Assembly: GCF_018130505.1 (NCBI RefSeq)
Contig: NZ_JAFCKH010000016.1
Location: 62,001 to 126,000, forward strand
Direction: 5' to 3'
Source: Bradyrhizobium tropiciagri
GTDB lineage: Bacteria; Pseudomonadota; Alphaproteobacteria; Rhizobiales; Xanthobacteraceae
DNA length: 64,000 nt
Positions 1 through 8,748 of this stretch are shown here, piece after piece. The notes under the pieces are model-generated. The model did no database searches, was not told where the DNA came from, and saw only the letters and a program-made list of their open reading frames with translations. How positions within the stretch are numbered: position 1 is the first letter of the stretch; every line of letters starts with the position of its first letter. The position numbers were made by a program, and so were the translations under genes.

Positions 1-297
1 CGCGAACTCATGCAGCGGATGACGGCTGATGATCAGCCTTGCGCAGAAATCCGCAAGGATCAACACGCCGAACACGATGTCGAGCGCTTCGATGACCCCG
101 CTGCGCGGCAGGAACGAGGTCGCGACGATGAACAGGACGGTAACGACATCGAGCGCGAGCAGGGCGTAACGGAAGCGTATCCCGCCGGGGGTTTCGCCTT
201 CGTACAGTTGCCGGATCCTGCCTTTCAGCAGCTCAAATGGAGCAGGCTGGCGCTCGAGCAAGCCGTGTTCCTTTGGGTGGTCGCGATAAATCCCCAT
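1..297 (-). CDS. voltage-gated-type cation channel, N-terminal part (cut by window edge)
   Basis: The first 99 residues of an inner-membrane ion channel; the gene starts at ATG 297-295 and runs off the left edge in frame. After a polar N-terminus (MGIYRDHPKEHGLLERQ) there are two hydrophobic segments, at about residues 44-62 and 69-88, placed like S1 and S2 of six-helix voltage-gated potassium channels. The wording LEALD/VFGVLILADFCAR-like around S2 is typical of rhizobial 'ion transporter' proteins. The pore and selectivity filter lie outside the window, so ion specificity cannot be read. It lies 52 bp downstream of the YidB-like gene on the same strand. Confidence 0.72.
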   Translation of the reverse strand, partial: MGIYRDHPKEHGLLERQPAPFELLKGRIRQLYEGETPGGIRFRYALLALDVVTVLFIVATSFLPRSGVIEALDIVFGVLILADFCARLIISRHPLHEFA

Positions 298-349
298 GGT
301 CAACGGCTGCCGATCGTCCTGATCCGGGCTATCGTTCTCGCCAGGATGA

Positions 350-817
350 TCAAGCGTCGCGAGAAGGCAAACGCCCGTCCGGCGTGTATTTGTCGACAGC
401 CGTTGGCAGCTCGCGCGAAAGCCGAGCTAGCAGCTCGTCTTGCGTCAGGCCGGTCTGTTGCTCCAGCGCGGCGAGGACATCTCGTCCGATGGCTTGCTTG
501 AGCTGGGGAGGCGCGATCTCCTTGTTAGGGCCGGGGCCGACCCAGGATTCGGCGGCTTCCCCTTGTCCGTTTTTCGTGAATTGCTCGAGCAATTCATTGA
601 GACCGCCACCAAGCAAGCCTCCGACTCCGCCCGCGCCGAGGAGGCCGCCAAACATACCCGACAGGTCGCCCTGCGCCGGCGCCTTGCCGCCGCCTTCCGG
701 CTTCGACAAGCTACTCGTCGCGTTGTTGAACATTTCCATGAGCTTGTCGCGGTTCTGGTATCCGGCTAGCGCGACCATTCCAAGGAGCGCAGTCATCGAT
801 GGCATTCCGCGGCTCAT
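350..817 (-). CDS. YidB-like (DUF937) protein
   Basis: A 155-residue protein of the YidB/DUF937 family, whose molecular function is not known. The start at ATG 817-815 is chosen because GGGAGGCG lies six bases upstream; a longer frame reaching to 1003 has no such site. A short N-terminal helix ([19 protein letters not shown]) is followed by a linker and a glycine-rich stretch at residues 50-72. The family hallmark [11 protein letters not shown] sits at residues 91-101, and a helical C-terminus ([19 protein letters not shown]) ends the protein. A FixK/FNR-like box at 997-1010 lies about 180 bp upstream and may serve this gene. Confidence 0.85.
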   Translation of the reverse strand: MSRGMPSMTALLGMVALAGYQNRDKLMEMFNNATSSLSKPEGGGKAPAQGDLSGMFGGLLGAGGVGGLLGGGLNELLEQFTKNGQGEAAESWVGPGPNKEIAPPQLKQAIGRDVLAALEQQTGLTQDELLARLSRELPTAVDKYTPDGRLPSRDA

Positions 818-996
818 ATTCGCCTCCCGCGTTGGATCAATCGTTGCTTGAATTCGCTGCATCGACGAGGCGGAGCAGCTCGCCGCTTTCACGCAAGCAT
901 GGCTGACAGGCGCAGCCGGCTCACATCCGGACCGCAGCATCATCCGAAGCCGCTTGCGTCCGAACTGACGGTAACGTCCGTTCGTTGGAGGCAGAC

Positions 997-1010
997 TTGA
1001 CATGGATCAA
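997..1010. promoter_or_regulatory. FixK/FNR-like box
   Basis: TTGACATGGATCAA matches the 14-bp TTGA-N6-TCAA operator of the Crp/Fnr family, which includes FixK2 in Bradyrhizobium. On the minus strand it lies upstream of the YidB-like gene. A class II promoter would place its start about 145 bases before the ATG. Two more such boxes at 3483 and 3562 strengthen the call. Activity under low oxygen is inferred. Confidence 0.55.
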
Positions 1011-1049
1011 GGAAATCGCGGCGCGCCGCCGTCCGCCGGGCACGTGTCG

Positions 1050-1955
1050 CTATCCCTCCGACGGATCCTGCACTTCGCCGATCTTGTGAACGGCGACGTT
1101 GATCGACATCCCGAGATAGTCACCGGGATCGCCGAACCATGAGCCGGCCAGCGGGACAGCCTGGCCTGGGTGTCGCGCAATGGCGACCGGGATCAGATCG
1201 AAGCCAGCGCTGAGGCTGTTGGTCGGGTCGTAATCCAGCCAGCCGGCGCCGGGAAGGAACACCTGCACCCATGCGTGGGTCGCGCCCGAGCCGGTCATGC
1301 CCACCGCGCCGCCATCGAGCGCGGCGTCGTACAGATAGCCGCTGACGAAGCGGGACGCGAAGCCGAGCCGGCGCAAGGTCTCGATCATCAGCCAGGCAAA
1401 GTCCCGGCATGTGCCCGATCTCGTGCGCAACGTCTCGCCGGGAGACTGGGTGCCTTCCGCGTCCCGCCCGCGATAGCTGAACTCGCTGCGGAACGAGCCC
1501 AGCATCCGGTGCAGCACGTCGATGGTACGATCCTGGTCGCCGGCGACAAAGGCCTTGGTCCATGCCGCATGGCTGCCGTCGGCATCGTCGGTGTGCGGGC
1601 GCAGGTAACCGGCGAGGTCGGTCCACTCGTCCGAAGTATACTGCACGGGAACTTCATCGGCCCGTGACTCCAGCGGAAACGACTCGATGCCCTTGACGCC
1701 GAAATAGACGCCGCGAACCTTGAACGTGAATGTCAGCTCGCTGCCGGGCTCGCCGAAGTCGATCACCGTGACGGCATTGGAGCGGGAGTCGGTGACCCAA
1801 TGAATCCTTGATGGCACGCTGGTGCGCGCCGACCAGCTCAGCAGCCGGGTCGAGGCACCGCGCCGCGGCAGGAACATGGCGCGGTGCGTGCCGAACCTGA
1901 CCGGCTTCGCATAGCGGTAGGTCGTGGTGTGCGTGATGTCGCCAATCATGGCCAT
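1050..1955 (-). CDS. transglutaminase-like cysteine protease family protein
   Basis: A 301-residue protein with an N-terminal bacterial transglutaminase-like beta domain (about residues 5-90, beginning IGDITHTTTYRY) and a transglutaminase core (about 140-250). The catalytic triad is visible: Cys183 in RSGTCRDFAWLM, His227 in ATHAWVQVF and Asp243 in LDYDPTNS. No signal peptide is obvious, so it is probably cytoplasmic. Members of this family are mostly peptidases or amidases rather than crosslinkers; the substrate here is unknown. It lies 29 bp downstream of the small gene at 1985 and may share its transcript with that gene and the binding protein at 2203. Confidence 0.85.
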   Translation of the reverse strand: MAMIGDITHTTTYRYAKPVRFGTHRAMFLPRRGASTRLLSWSARTSVPSRIHWVTDSRSNAVTVIDFGEPGSELTFTFKVRGVYFGVKGIESFPLESRADEVPVQYTSDEWTDLAGYLRPHTDDADGSHAAWTKAFVAGDQDRTIDVLHRMLGSFRSEFSYRGRDAEGTQSPGETLRTRSGTCRDFAWLMIETLRRLGFASRFVSGYLYDAALDGGAVGMTGSGATHAWVQVFLPGAGWLDYDPTNSLSAGFDLIPVAIARHPGQAVPLAGSWFGDPGDYLGMSINVAVHKIGEVQDPSEG

Positions 1956-1984
1956 GCGAAATCGCGCTCCGCTGCCGGTCCGTC

Positions 1985-2164
1985 TCAGTCGGTCTTGCGT
2001 GACCGGCGTTCCAGCCGTAGCCGTTGCGCGCGCATGCGCTCGATCTCCTCGTCGAGCACCTGCATTTTCTCGTCGCGCGCCTCGCTGCTGGATTTTGGCG
2101 CGGCGTCCGCCTTGCGGATCTTGTTGAGCGCCTTCTCAACCGAAAGCTTCGGGGTGTCGGCCAT
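1985..2164 (-). CDS. small helical protein of unknown function
   Basis: A 59-residue charged protein (MADTPKLSVEKALNKIRKAD...). The start is ATG 2164-2162, chosen because GGAGAAC precedes it by about six bases. The C-terminal half, about residues 30-55, has heptad-like spacing (VLDEEIERMRAQRLRLERR), suggesting a coiled coil. No known domain is recognised. It sits between the ABC binding protein (38 bp away) and the transglutaminase (29 bp away) on the same strand, so it is probably co-transcribed with them. Confidence 0.6.
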   Translation of the reverse strand: MADTPKLSVEKALNKIRKADAAPKSSSEARDEKMQVLDEEIERMRAQRLRLERRSRKTD

Positions 2165-2202
2165 GACGCCGTTCTCCTGTGCTCGAGATACGATGCAGAG
2201 TG

Positions 2203-3420
2203 CTACCTGGTATCTGCGAACGCCGTTTCGAGGACGTCGCCGATCGGCTGCCAGCTGCGGCCGTCGAACTGCACCAGCCGCAAATGCTCGATCGGCCGGT
2301 AGTCGTCCTGCCCGGTATTGATCTTGATGCCGGGCAGCAGCGGGGCGGGCTGGTAGTCCTTGAGCGCGGCTGCCTGCTTCATGACGTTCTCGCGCGACAG
2401 ATCGTTGCCGCATTGCCTCAGCACCTGGACCAGCGTCTCGGCGGCGGCATAGCCGTAGACCGCGGCGGCGTCATCCTTGCCGCCGGCCTTGGCGTATTTG
2501 TCGAGGAAGCTGCGCCAGTCCCTGGCGCCCTGTTCATCCTTCCAGGCGGGATCGCTCGCATCCTTCAGGAAGGCGGCCGTGATCACGCCGGTTGCATTCT
2601 CCGTGCCGGCCGGCCTGAGCACCGTCTCGATCGACGAGGACATCTGGTTGAGGATGAACACCGGCCGCCAATTCTGCTCGGCCGCGATCCGGATCACCTT
2701 GGCGGCATTTTCCGGCACCCCGGCGAACACGAAGACCTCGGCGCCCGACCGCTTCAGGATCGCGACATGCCCGTCCAGATGCTGATCGGCGACGTCATAG
2801 GCAACGTCGACCCTGATGTTGCGGGCGACATCGCCCAGCCCTTGCTCCAGTCCCTTGAACAATTCCCGTCCGAACCGGTCGTTCTGCCAGAGCGCCACGA
2901 TTTTCTTTCCGGGATAGAACGCCTGGATGTAGTTGGCGTAGATGCGGCCCTCGTCGCGGTACGAGGGCTGCCAGCCCATCGTCCATGGATACAGCGTGGG
3001 CTCGCTGAGGTGCTGGTCGCCGGAAGCGACGAAGAGCTGCGGGACCTGCCGCTCGTTGAGATATTTCCGCACCGCCAGATTGCCGGGCGTCCCGAACGAG
3101 CCGAACATCAGCAGCACGTTGTCGATCTCGACCAGGATGCGCGTGAGGTCCATGGCATTGGATGTGTCGGACAGATCGTCATAGGACATGAAGCGGATCT
3201 TGCGGCCCCCGACGCCGCCGCGCTCGTTGATCATGTCGAAATAGGCAGCCTCAGCCATGCCGATATGGCTGAAGTCCTCCAGTGGGCCGCTGTAGGGCAT
3301 CAGATTGCCGATTCGGATTTCGCTGTCGGTCACGCCCTGATCGCGGACCTTTTGCGTGACGAGGCCCAGTGACGTGAGCGCAACGAAGAAAACCAGCAGG
3401 GTCCGGATCAACGTGCCCAT
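2203..3420 (-). CDS. ABC transporter periplasmic substrate-binding protein (branched-chain amino acid type)
   Basis: A 405-residue type I periplasmic binding protein (Peripla_BP_6 family). From ATG 3420 the N-terminus is MGTLIRTLLVFFVALTSLG, a signal peptide, followed by SEIRIGNLMPYSGPLEDFS, the usual first beta strand and ligand loop. Other family blocks are AAYFDMINERGGVGGRKI and VVALWQNDRFGRELF-like text. A GTG at 3447 in the same frame is possible, but GGATGG upstream of 3420 supports the shorter form. No permease or ATPase gene is adjacent, so it may work with a transporter encoded elsewhere or in sensing. A perfect FixK/FNR-like palindrome lies 63 bp upstream. Confidence 0.85.
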   Translation of the reverse strand: MGTLIRTLLVFFVALTSLGLVTQKVRDQGVTDSEIRIGNLMPYSGPLEDFSHIGMAEAAYFDMINERGGVGGRKIRFMSYDDLSDTSNAMDLTRILVEIDNVLLMFGSFGTPGNLAVRKYLNERQVPQLFVASGDQHLSEPTLYPWTMGWQPSYRDEGRIYANYIQAFYPGKKIVALWQNDRFGRELFKGLEQGLGDVARNIRVDVAYDVADQHLDGHVAILKRSGAEVFVFAGVPENAAKVIRIAAEQNWRPVFILNQMSSSIETVLRPAGTENATGVITAAFLKDASDPAWKDEQGARDWRSFLDKYAKAGGKDDAAAVYGYAAAETLVQVLRQCGNDLSRENVMKQAAALKDYQPAPLLPGIKINTGQDDYRPIEHLRLVQFDGRSWQPIGDVLETAFADTR

Positions 3421-3482
3421 CTGCAGAACCCATCCAAAGACGCTCACCGTGACCTAGTTGTCGGTTCGGCCGCCTCGGCCCA

Positions 3483-3496
3483 TTGATCTAGATCAA
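3483..3496. promoter_or_regulatory. FixK/FNR-like box (perfect palindrome)
   Basis: TTGATCTAGATCAA is a perfect 14-bp palindrome matching TTGAT-N4-ATCAA of Fnr/FixK regulators. It lies in the divergent gap, 63 bp before the start of the binding-protein gene on the minus strand. Its centre is 79 bp from that of the second box at 3562. Confidence 0.65.
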
Positions 3497-3561
3497 CGTC
3501 GCGCCGACGAGATCGCCTCTTCGGCCGATCTTCCCCGCGCGGCGAGGGCCGGGAAGAAGCT

Positions 3562-3575
3562 TTGATCTAGCTCAA
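3562..3575. promoter_or_regulatory. FixK/FNR-like box
   Basis: TTGATCTAGCTCAA differs by one base from the perfect palindrome at 3483-3496. It ends 59 bp before the start of the GlsB-like gene on the plus strand. A possible -10 (CATTGAT) begins 22 bp downstream of the box, the spacing expected for a class II Fnr-type promoter. Confidence 0.58.
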
Positions 3576-3634
3576 TGGATCCCGGGTTCCCTTCAGGCAT
3601 TGATGGGCGAATTGACCGACATGGAGCGATGGAA

Positions 3635-3898
3635 ATGAGCATCCTTTGGACGATCATTATTGGATTCATCGTTGGAGTGATCGCGAAGTTCATCATGCCC
3701 GGTGACAAGTCCGAGCCCAAGGGGTTCATTCTGACGACGGTTCTGGGAATCGTCGGCGCGTTCGTCGCGACCTATCTCGGTCAGGCCGTGGGCTGGTATC
3801 GGTTCGGCGAAGGTGCAGGCCTGATCGGGAGCGTCATCGGAGCGATCATCCTGCTCTTCCTGTACGGGCTCTTCGCCGGTCGCCAGGGACGCGCGTGA
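3635..3898 (+). CDS. GlsB/YeaQ/YmgE family stress-response membrane protein
   Basis: An 87-residue inner-membrane protein of the GlsB/YeaQ ('transglycosylase-associated') family. The start is ATG 3635, with GGAG eight bases upstream; ATG 3629 is too close to that site. Three hydrophobic segments are visible: MSILWTIIIGFIVGVIAKFI, about 32-48 (TVLGIVGAFVATYLG) and about 61-82. The family motif GDKSEPKGF lies between the first and second. These small proteins are usually induced by stress; their mechanism is not known. A FixK/FNR-like box upstream suggests low-oxygen control. Confidence 0.85.
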   Translation: MSILWTIIIGFIVGVIAKFIMPGDKSEPKGFILTTVLGIVGAFVATYLGQAVGWYRFGEGAGLIGSVIGAIILLFLYGLFAGRQGRA

Positions 3899-3930
3899 TC
3901 GCGTAGCTCTGGTTCTGCGCGCAACGTCTC

Positions 3931-4485
3931 CTAACCCAGCAGCGCCTCGGCGAGCCAGCCGAGCCAGATCGCCGGCGCGAGGAACAGGCCGAACGGCAGG
4001 AAGGCGGTCGCGCGCAACGGCCGCCGGCGCAGCGCTCCGCTGCCGATGTACGCGGCGAGCGCCGCCAGCGTCGCGACCTCGATCGCGGCCAGCACAGTCA
4101 TGAAACCGAGCCAGGCGCCCGCCACCGCTGCGAGCTTGATGTCGCCCATCCCGAGGCCGTCGCGGCCGCGGTAGGCGCGGTAGCCGGCCATCAGCGCGAG
4201 GAAGGGCAGGGCCACCGCGAGCGCCCGCGCGGCCGCCCAGAGCGGGCCGGACCAGCCGGCATCGGGGCCGATGGTGGCGGCGCGCAGCAGTCCCAGGGCC
4301 GCTGCAGCGGCCGTCAGCTCATTCGGGATGATGTAGCGCCGGGCGTCGGTTGCGGCGATCGACAGCATCAGGGCGCCCAGGAACGCGCCCAGCAGCCCGT
4401 CGGGGCCGGGCGCGGCCAACAGGCTGGCCGCGACGACGGCCAAGAGGACGATGGCGAGGCCGAACTGGGCGAGCGGGTCGTCCAT
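3931..4485 (-). CDS. gspO: prepilin peptidase, type II secretion (A24 family)
   Basis: A 184-residue polytopic membrane aspartic protease that would cleave the leaders of the pseudopilins GspG-K encoded at 10-13 kb. Both catalytic aspartates of the A24 family are present: SIAATDARRYIIPNEL and GLGMGDIKLAA. It lacks the N-terminal cytoplasmic cysteine-rich methyltransferase domain of classical GspO/PilD, so it is the short CpaA-like form and may only cleave, not N-methylate. ATG 4485 is used; a TTG six bases earlier is in frame. It lies 60 bp downstream of gspD on the same strand. Confidence 0.88.
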   Translation of the reverse strand: MDDPLAQFGLAIVLLAVVAASLLAAPGPDGLLGAFLGALMLSIAATDARRYIIPNELTAAAAALGLLRAATIGPDAGWSGPLWAAARALAVALPFLALMAGYRAYRGRDGLGMGDIKLAAVAGAWLGFMTVLAAIEVATLAALAAYIGSGALRRRPLRATAFLPFGLFLAPAIWLGWLAEALLG

Positions 4486-4545
4486 GGTCAAGGGATCAGG
4501 CCGGCCAGACGTGTGATCTGTGGTTGAGACGGCACTGCGGGGCCG

Positions 4546-6882
4546 CTAGCGCAGCGGAGAGCCGGGCGTGGGCACCACGACGACGGGACTGCTGGTCCCG
4601 ACGAGGCGGCTGTTCATCTTGCTGCGCATCTGCTCGGCGATCACATGTGCATCGACGCTGTCTCGAACCAGCGTCGGGCGAATGAACAGGATCAGCTCGG
4701 TCCGCTTGCGGTTGTTGGTCTGGTGCGAGAAGGCATCGCCGACGCCGGGGATCTGGTCGAGCACCGGAATGCCCTGCCGCCCCTTGGACTCGCTCTCGCT
4801 GATCAGGCCGGCAAGCAGCACGGTCTGGCCCGACGTCACCGCGATCGAACTCTTGACGCGGCGCTGCGAGATGGTCGGCGTGAGGCCGTTCTGACCGGCA
4901 TTGGCGACGCTGGAGATTTCCTGCTCGATGTCGAGCACGATGTTGCCGTTGGCGTTGGCACGCGGCAGCACGCGCAGGATGATGCCGGTGTTCTTGTAGT
5001 CGATGGTGTTGACCACGGTATTGTTGGCCGTCAGCACTGTCGCGGTGCCGGTCGAGAACGGCACCTGGTCGCCGACCTGCAGGGTTGCCATCTGGTTGTC
5101 GAGTACGACCAGTGAAGGATTGGACAGAACCTTGACGTCGGTCACGCCGTGCAGCGCGTCGAGGATGACGCGCGGCGAGTTTTCTGCGCCGACCAGCAGA
5201 TTGAAGCCGGGCAGCACACGCCCCATCAGGGCGCCTGCTGCGGCGTTGACCGCGTTGTTGGGCGGCTCGATCGTGCTCCCCCCGGTGCTGCCCCCGGTCG
5301 AGAGCGTGTTGACCATCGAGCCTTGCTTGCTCGCCAGGAAGAACTGCACGCCGTAGTTCAGGTCGTTGTTCAGCGTGACCTCGGCGATCGTCGCCTCGAT
5401 TGCGATCTGGCGCTGCGGGCGGTCGATCTGGCGGATGGTCTGCTCGACGACGCGCTGCGCTTCCGCATTGGCATAGACCAGCACGGCGTTGTTGGTGACG
5501 TCGGCGGTGATGCGGACATTGGGCAGGAAGCTCGGGCCGCTGGCGGGCTTGGCGCCTGATGTCGACGCGCTGCTCGACTGCTGGTCGGTGCCCGCCGCCG
5601 CCGGAGCAGGGCGTGCATTCAGCGGCGCGCCGCCCGGACCGGTGACCGGCGTCGACGCGCCGGACGCCGCGGTCGGCATTGCGCTGAGCGAGGCGATCGG
5701 GCTGCTGCCCGACGAGGACAGCGACAAGCCGGAGCCCGGCGCAATCTGGTTTGTCCCACTATCGAACAGGCCGGAGGACGCGCCGCTCGACGGCGCCACC
5801 AGCATCTCGTTGAGCATCGCCACCACGACGCGCGAATTGCCGTAGCGCAGCGGATAGGACTTCAGGTTGACCGCCTCGGTGTCGGAGCGGTCGAGCCGCG
5901 TGATCCAGGTCCCCGCGCGCTTGAGGTATTCCGGCTTCTGGCTGACCACGAGGATGGCGTTGAGGCGGCCGATCGCCTGGAACTTGACGACGCTGGAGCT
6001 GAGGCCGCCCTCGCCGGTGTCCATGATCTTCTCGAGCTCTGATATCAGCGGCTCGGGCGCGGAGTTGCGCACCGGGAAGATGCCGACGGATTGCCCGCGC
6101 ATCCAGTCAGCATCGAAGCTCATGATGGTGTCGACCGCGGAGGCTCGCTCCGACCCGCTGCCGGTGACGATCAGCGTGTTGCGTCCGTTGTCCGGCCGCA
6201 GCGTGGTGGCCTTGACGCCGAAGCCGTCGAGCAGCTTGAACATGGTCAGCGCCGAGACGTAGCGCAGCGGCACCACGCTGATGCCCTGGCCGGCCTCGGC
6301 GGTGCCGTTGCGGTCCAGGCTGCCCGGACCGGCTTCCGCCGCGGGCAGCAGCCGATAGCCGCCGCGGTCGCGCACCAGCGCGACGCCGGACATCTTGAGC
6401 GCATTCTCCAGCACGTAGATGGCGTCGGCCTTCGGCACCGGGCGGACCGAGGCCAGTGTGACCGTGCCCTGCACCCGCGGGTCGATCGTGTAGCCGACGT
6501 TCAATACGTCACCAAGGATGACCTTTGCCACGGTTGCGACCGGCGCGTTCTCGAAGTTGAGATCGTAACCGCCGCCGCCAGCCTCGCGCTCGGCGGCTGC
6601 GCCGCCGGCCGGCGTGGTTCCGTCGCTGAGATAGATGGCGGACCGGGAGGCGTTTTGCTGGCGCAGACTGCTCGCCGGCGTATCCGTAGTTTGCCGGGGC
6701 AGCAAATCGATCGAATTCACTTTCTCGGCGATATCCTGCGCGCGAGGATCCTTCGGATTGGTCTCGATCGATTGGTCGGCGGTGACGATGCAGGCGGTTA
6801 GACTGAACGCGGACAAAAACAGAACGAGCGTTCCAGTCAACCCTGAACGCAGGCGCGAAAGCGGGTGCACCACTTTGAACAA
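4546..6882 (-). CDS. gspD: type II secretion system secretin GspD (lipoprotein)
   Basis: The 778-residue outer-membrane secretin of the system. A hydrophobic N-terminus ends in LTAC with Cys31 as a lipoprotein site, so it probably reaches the outer membrane with its own lipid anchor; no GspS pilotin is seen. The N0/N1-like domains begin near residue 110 (NFENAPVATVAKVILGDVL), followed by N-domain repeats and a Ser/Ala/Pro-rich insert at about 360-450. The secretin barrel follows from about residue 480, with VGDQVPFSTGTATVL and IILRVLPRANANGNIVLDIE. The start is taken at TTG 6882, with AGGCG just upstream; GTG codons at residues 4-5 are alternatives. It is transcribed away from gspE. Confidence 0.92.
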   Translation of the reverse strand: MFKVVHPLSRLRSGLTGTLVLFLSAFSLTACIVTADQSIETNPKDPRAQDIAEKVNSIDLLPRQTTDTPASSLRQQNASRSAIYLSDGTTPAGGAAAEREAGGGGYDLNFENAPVATVAKVILGDVLNVGYTIDPRVQGTVTLASVRPVPKADAIYVLENALKMSGVALVRDRGGYRLLPAAEAGPGSLDRNGTAEAGQGISVVPLRYVSALTMFKLLDGFGVKATTLRPDNGRNTLIVTGSGSERASAVDTIMSFDADWMRGQSVGIFPVRNSAPEPLISELEKIMDTGEGGLSSSVVKFQAIGRLNAILVVSQKPEYLKRAGTWITRLDRSDTEAVNLKSYPLRYGNSRVVVAMLNEMLVAPSSGASSGLFDSGTNQIAPGSGLSLSSSGSSPIASLSAMPTAASGASTPVTGPGGAPLNARPAPAAAGTDQQSSSASTSGAKPASGPSFLPNVRITADVTNNAVLVYANAEAQRVVEQTIRQIDRPQRQIAIEATIAEVTLNNDLNYGVQFFLASKQGSMVNTLSTGGSTGGSTIEPPNNAVNAAAGALMGRVLPGFNLLVGAENSPRVILDALHGVTDVKVLSNPSLVVLDNQMATLQVGDQVPFSTGTATVLTANNTVVNTIDYKNTGIILRVLPRANANGNIVLDIEQEISSVANAGQNGLTPTISQRRVKSSIAVTSGQTVLLAGLISESESKGRQGIPVLDQIPGVGDAFSHQTNNRKRTELILFIRPTLVRDSVDAHVIAEQMRSKMNSRLVGTSSPVVVVPTPGSPLR

Positions 6883-7037
6883 AAGACGCCTACCCAGTAC
6901 TACTGTTGATATTGAAATACGTCCGATCCCCTCGGCTCGAACGCCTGCTAAATTTGCGTCAGGATTATGTTTTTGCTACTAGGAGAGTCAAGCGCCGTGT
7001 TGCTGCACGCAGAGGCTGTTGCATTCCAGGTGACAAG

Positions 7038-8744
7038 GTGAGCGGCTGGACTCCGATGCGCGAGCTGTCCGCAGAGACCTTCCGGCAGCACCTCCTCGAA
7101 AAATTTGCGATGCCGGTACGTGTGCGTAATCGCGTCGAACATCCCGCGAACTCAACCCTGACGCGTGCACTGCGGGAATTGTGGGAGGCGAGCGATCTCT
7201 CCGCTGCCGAGTTCGCCGACGAGGTCTCGGATTATTTCGGCGTGGTGCGGCTCGGCCTGCCGCAGCTGCTCGCTGCGACACCATGTCTCGACGGCTTCTC
7301 GCGGCGCTTCCTGCGGGAGTCCACGATCTTTCCGTTCCGTGCGCCGAACGGCGGCTATCGCATCGCGGTCGCCGATCCCTCCGACACTGCGGCGATTCGC
7401 GCCGCCGAGATCGTGTTCGGCGAGCCGGTCGAGCTCGCGGTGGCCTCGTTCGAGGATATCACCACCGTGCTCGACCAGCGCATGGAGGCCGACGATGCCG
7501 CCGCGGATGCGAGCGCGAGGGCCGCCAGCCAGCAATCCGACGACGACATCGAGAGCCTTCGCGACCTCGCCAGCGGCGCGCCAGTGGTGCGCGCGCTCAA
7601 CGATCTGCTCGAGCGCGCCGTCGAGCTGCGCGCCAGCGACATCCACATCGAGCCGTTCCGCACCGGTCTCGTCGTGCGCATGCGCGTCGACGGGCTGCTT
7701 CGCGCGATCCCGTCGCCGTCGGGCGTGCCGCCGCAGGCGCTGATCTCGCGCGTGAAGATTCTCGCCGGCCTCAACATCGCGGAGCGGCGGCTGCCGCAGG
7801 ACGGCGCGGCGCGGGTCCGCGTCAGCCGTGCCGAGCTCGATGTCCGCGTCGCGACGATGCCGACCCAGGCCGGCGAGAGCGCGGTGATCCGGCTGCTGCC
7901 GCGTGACCGCGGCCTGCTCGAGATGAGCAAGCTCGGGCTGTTCGCGCGCGACGAGAAGATCATGTCGCGGCTGCTGACACTGCCGCACGGGATGATCGTG
8001 GTGACCGGGCCGACCGGCAGCGGCAAGACCACGACGCTGGCGACGATGCTCTCGATCCTCAACGAGCCGACCCGGAAGATCCTGACCATCGAGGATCCGG
8101 TCGAATACGAGATTCCCGGCATCAACCAGTCGCAGGTCAAGCCATCGATCGGGTTGACCTTCGCCTCGGCGATGCGCTCCTTCGTCCGCCAGGACCCTGA
8201 CGTGATCATGGTCGGCGAGATCCGCGACGCCGAGACCGCGCATATCGCGGTTCATGCGGCGCTGACCGGCCATCTGGTGCTGACCACGCTGCACACCGAG
8301 ACCGCGGCCGCCGCGGTGCCGCGGCTGATTGATCTCGGCGTCGAAGGCTTCCTGCTGCGGTCGACGCTGCGCGCGGTGCTGGCGCAGCGCCTGGTGCGCA
8401 TGCTGTGCGACCGCTGCAAGGTGCCGCACACGTTGTCTGCCGCCGACCTCGACAACGATCCGCGCTTTGCGGTGATCGGCTTTGCGGCCGGCGAGGTGGT
8501 GCATGAGGCCGGCGGCTGCGAGCGCTGCGGCGGCACCGGCTATCGCGGCCGCAACGGCGTGTTCGAGATCCTCGAGATGACCGACGAGGTGCGCAAGCTG
8601 GTCGGACCGCAGACCGATTCGCATTCGATCGACCAGGCGGCGATCGCCGGCGGCATGACCACGATGCTGACTGACGCGGTCGCCAAATGCCGCGCCGGCG
8701 TGACCACCGTGCCCGAGGTGTTCCGCGTCACGACGATCCGGTGA
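7038..8744 (+). CDS. gspE: type II secretion system ATPase GspE
   Basis: The cytoplasmic hexameric ATPase that powers pseudopilus assembly. An N-terminal N1E domain (about residues 10-150) is followed by the T2SSE ATPase. Walker A is GPTGSGKTTT with Lys near residue 330, the Asp box is EDPVEYEIPG, Walker B is DPDVIMVGEIRD, and the His box is HLVLTTLHTETA. A CxxC...CxxC zinc site (LCDRCK and CERCGG) lies at about 457-496. The start is set at GTG 7038, which has AGGTGA just upstream; ATG 7056 is possible, and a longer TTG form from 6906 has no ribosome site. Confidence 0.93.
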   Translation: MSGWTPMRELSAETFRQHLLEKFAMPVRVRNRVEHPANSTLTRALRELWEASDLSAAEFADEVSDYFGVVRLGLPQLLAATPCLDGFSRRFLRESTIFPFRAPNGGYRIAVADPSDTAAIRAAEIVFGEPVELAVASFEDITTVLDQRMEADDAAADASARAASQQSDDDIESLRDLASGAPVVRALNDLLERAVELRASDIHIEPFRTGLVVRMRVDGLLRAIPSPSGVPPQALISRVKILAGLNIAERRLPQDGAARVRVSRAELDVRVATMPTQAGESAVIRLLPRDRGLLEMSKLGLFARDEKIMSRLLTLPHGMIVVTGPTGSGKTTTLATMLSILNEPTRKILTIEDPVEYEIPGINQSQVKPSIGLTFASAMRSFVRQDPDVIMVGEIRDAETAHIAVHAALTGHLVLTTLHTETAAAAVPRLIDLGVEGFLLRSTLRAVLAQRLVRMLCDRCKVPHTLSAADLDNDPRFAVIGFAAGEVVHEAGGCERCGGTGYRGRNGVFEILEMTDEVRKLVGPQTDSHSIDQAAIAGGMTTMLTDAVAKCRAGVTTVPEVFRVTTIR

Positions 8745-8748
8745 TGTG

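Noticed and set aside
6901-7040. TTG 6906 as the gspE start, and a promoter at TTGCGT/TACTAG
   Set aside because: No ribosome site precedes the TTG, and the -10 match is poor. GTG 7038 with AGGTGA is better.
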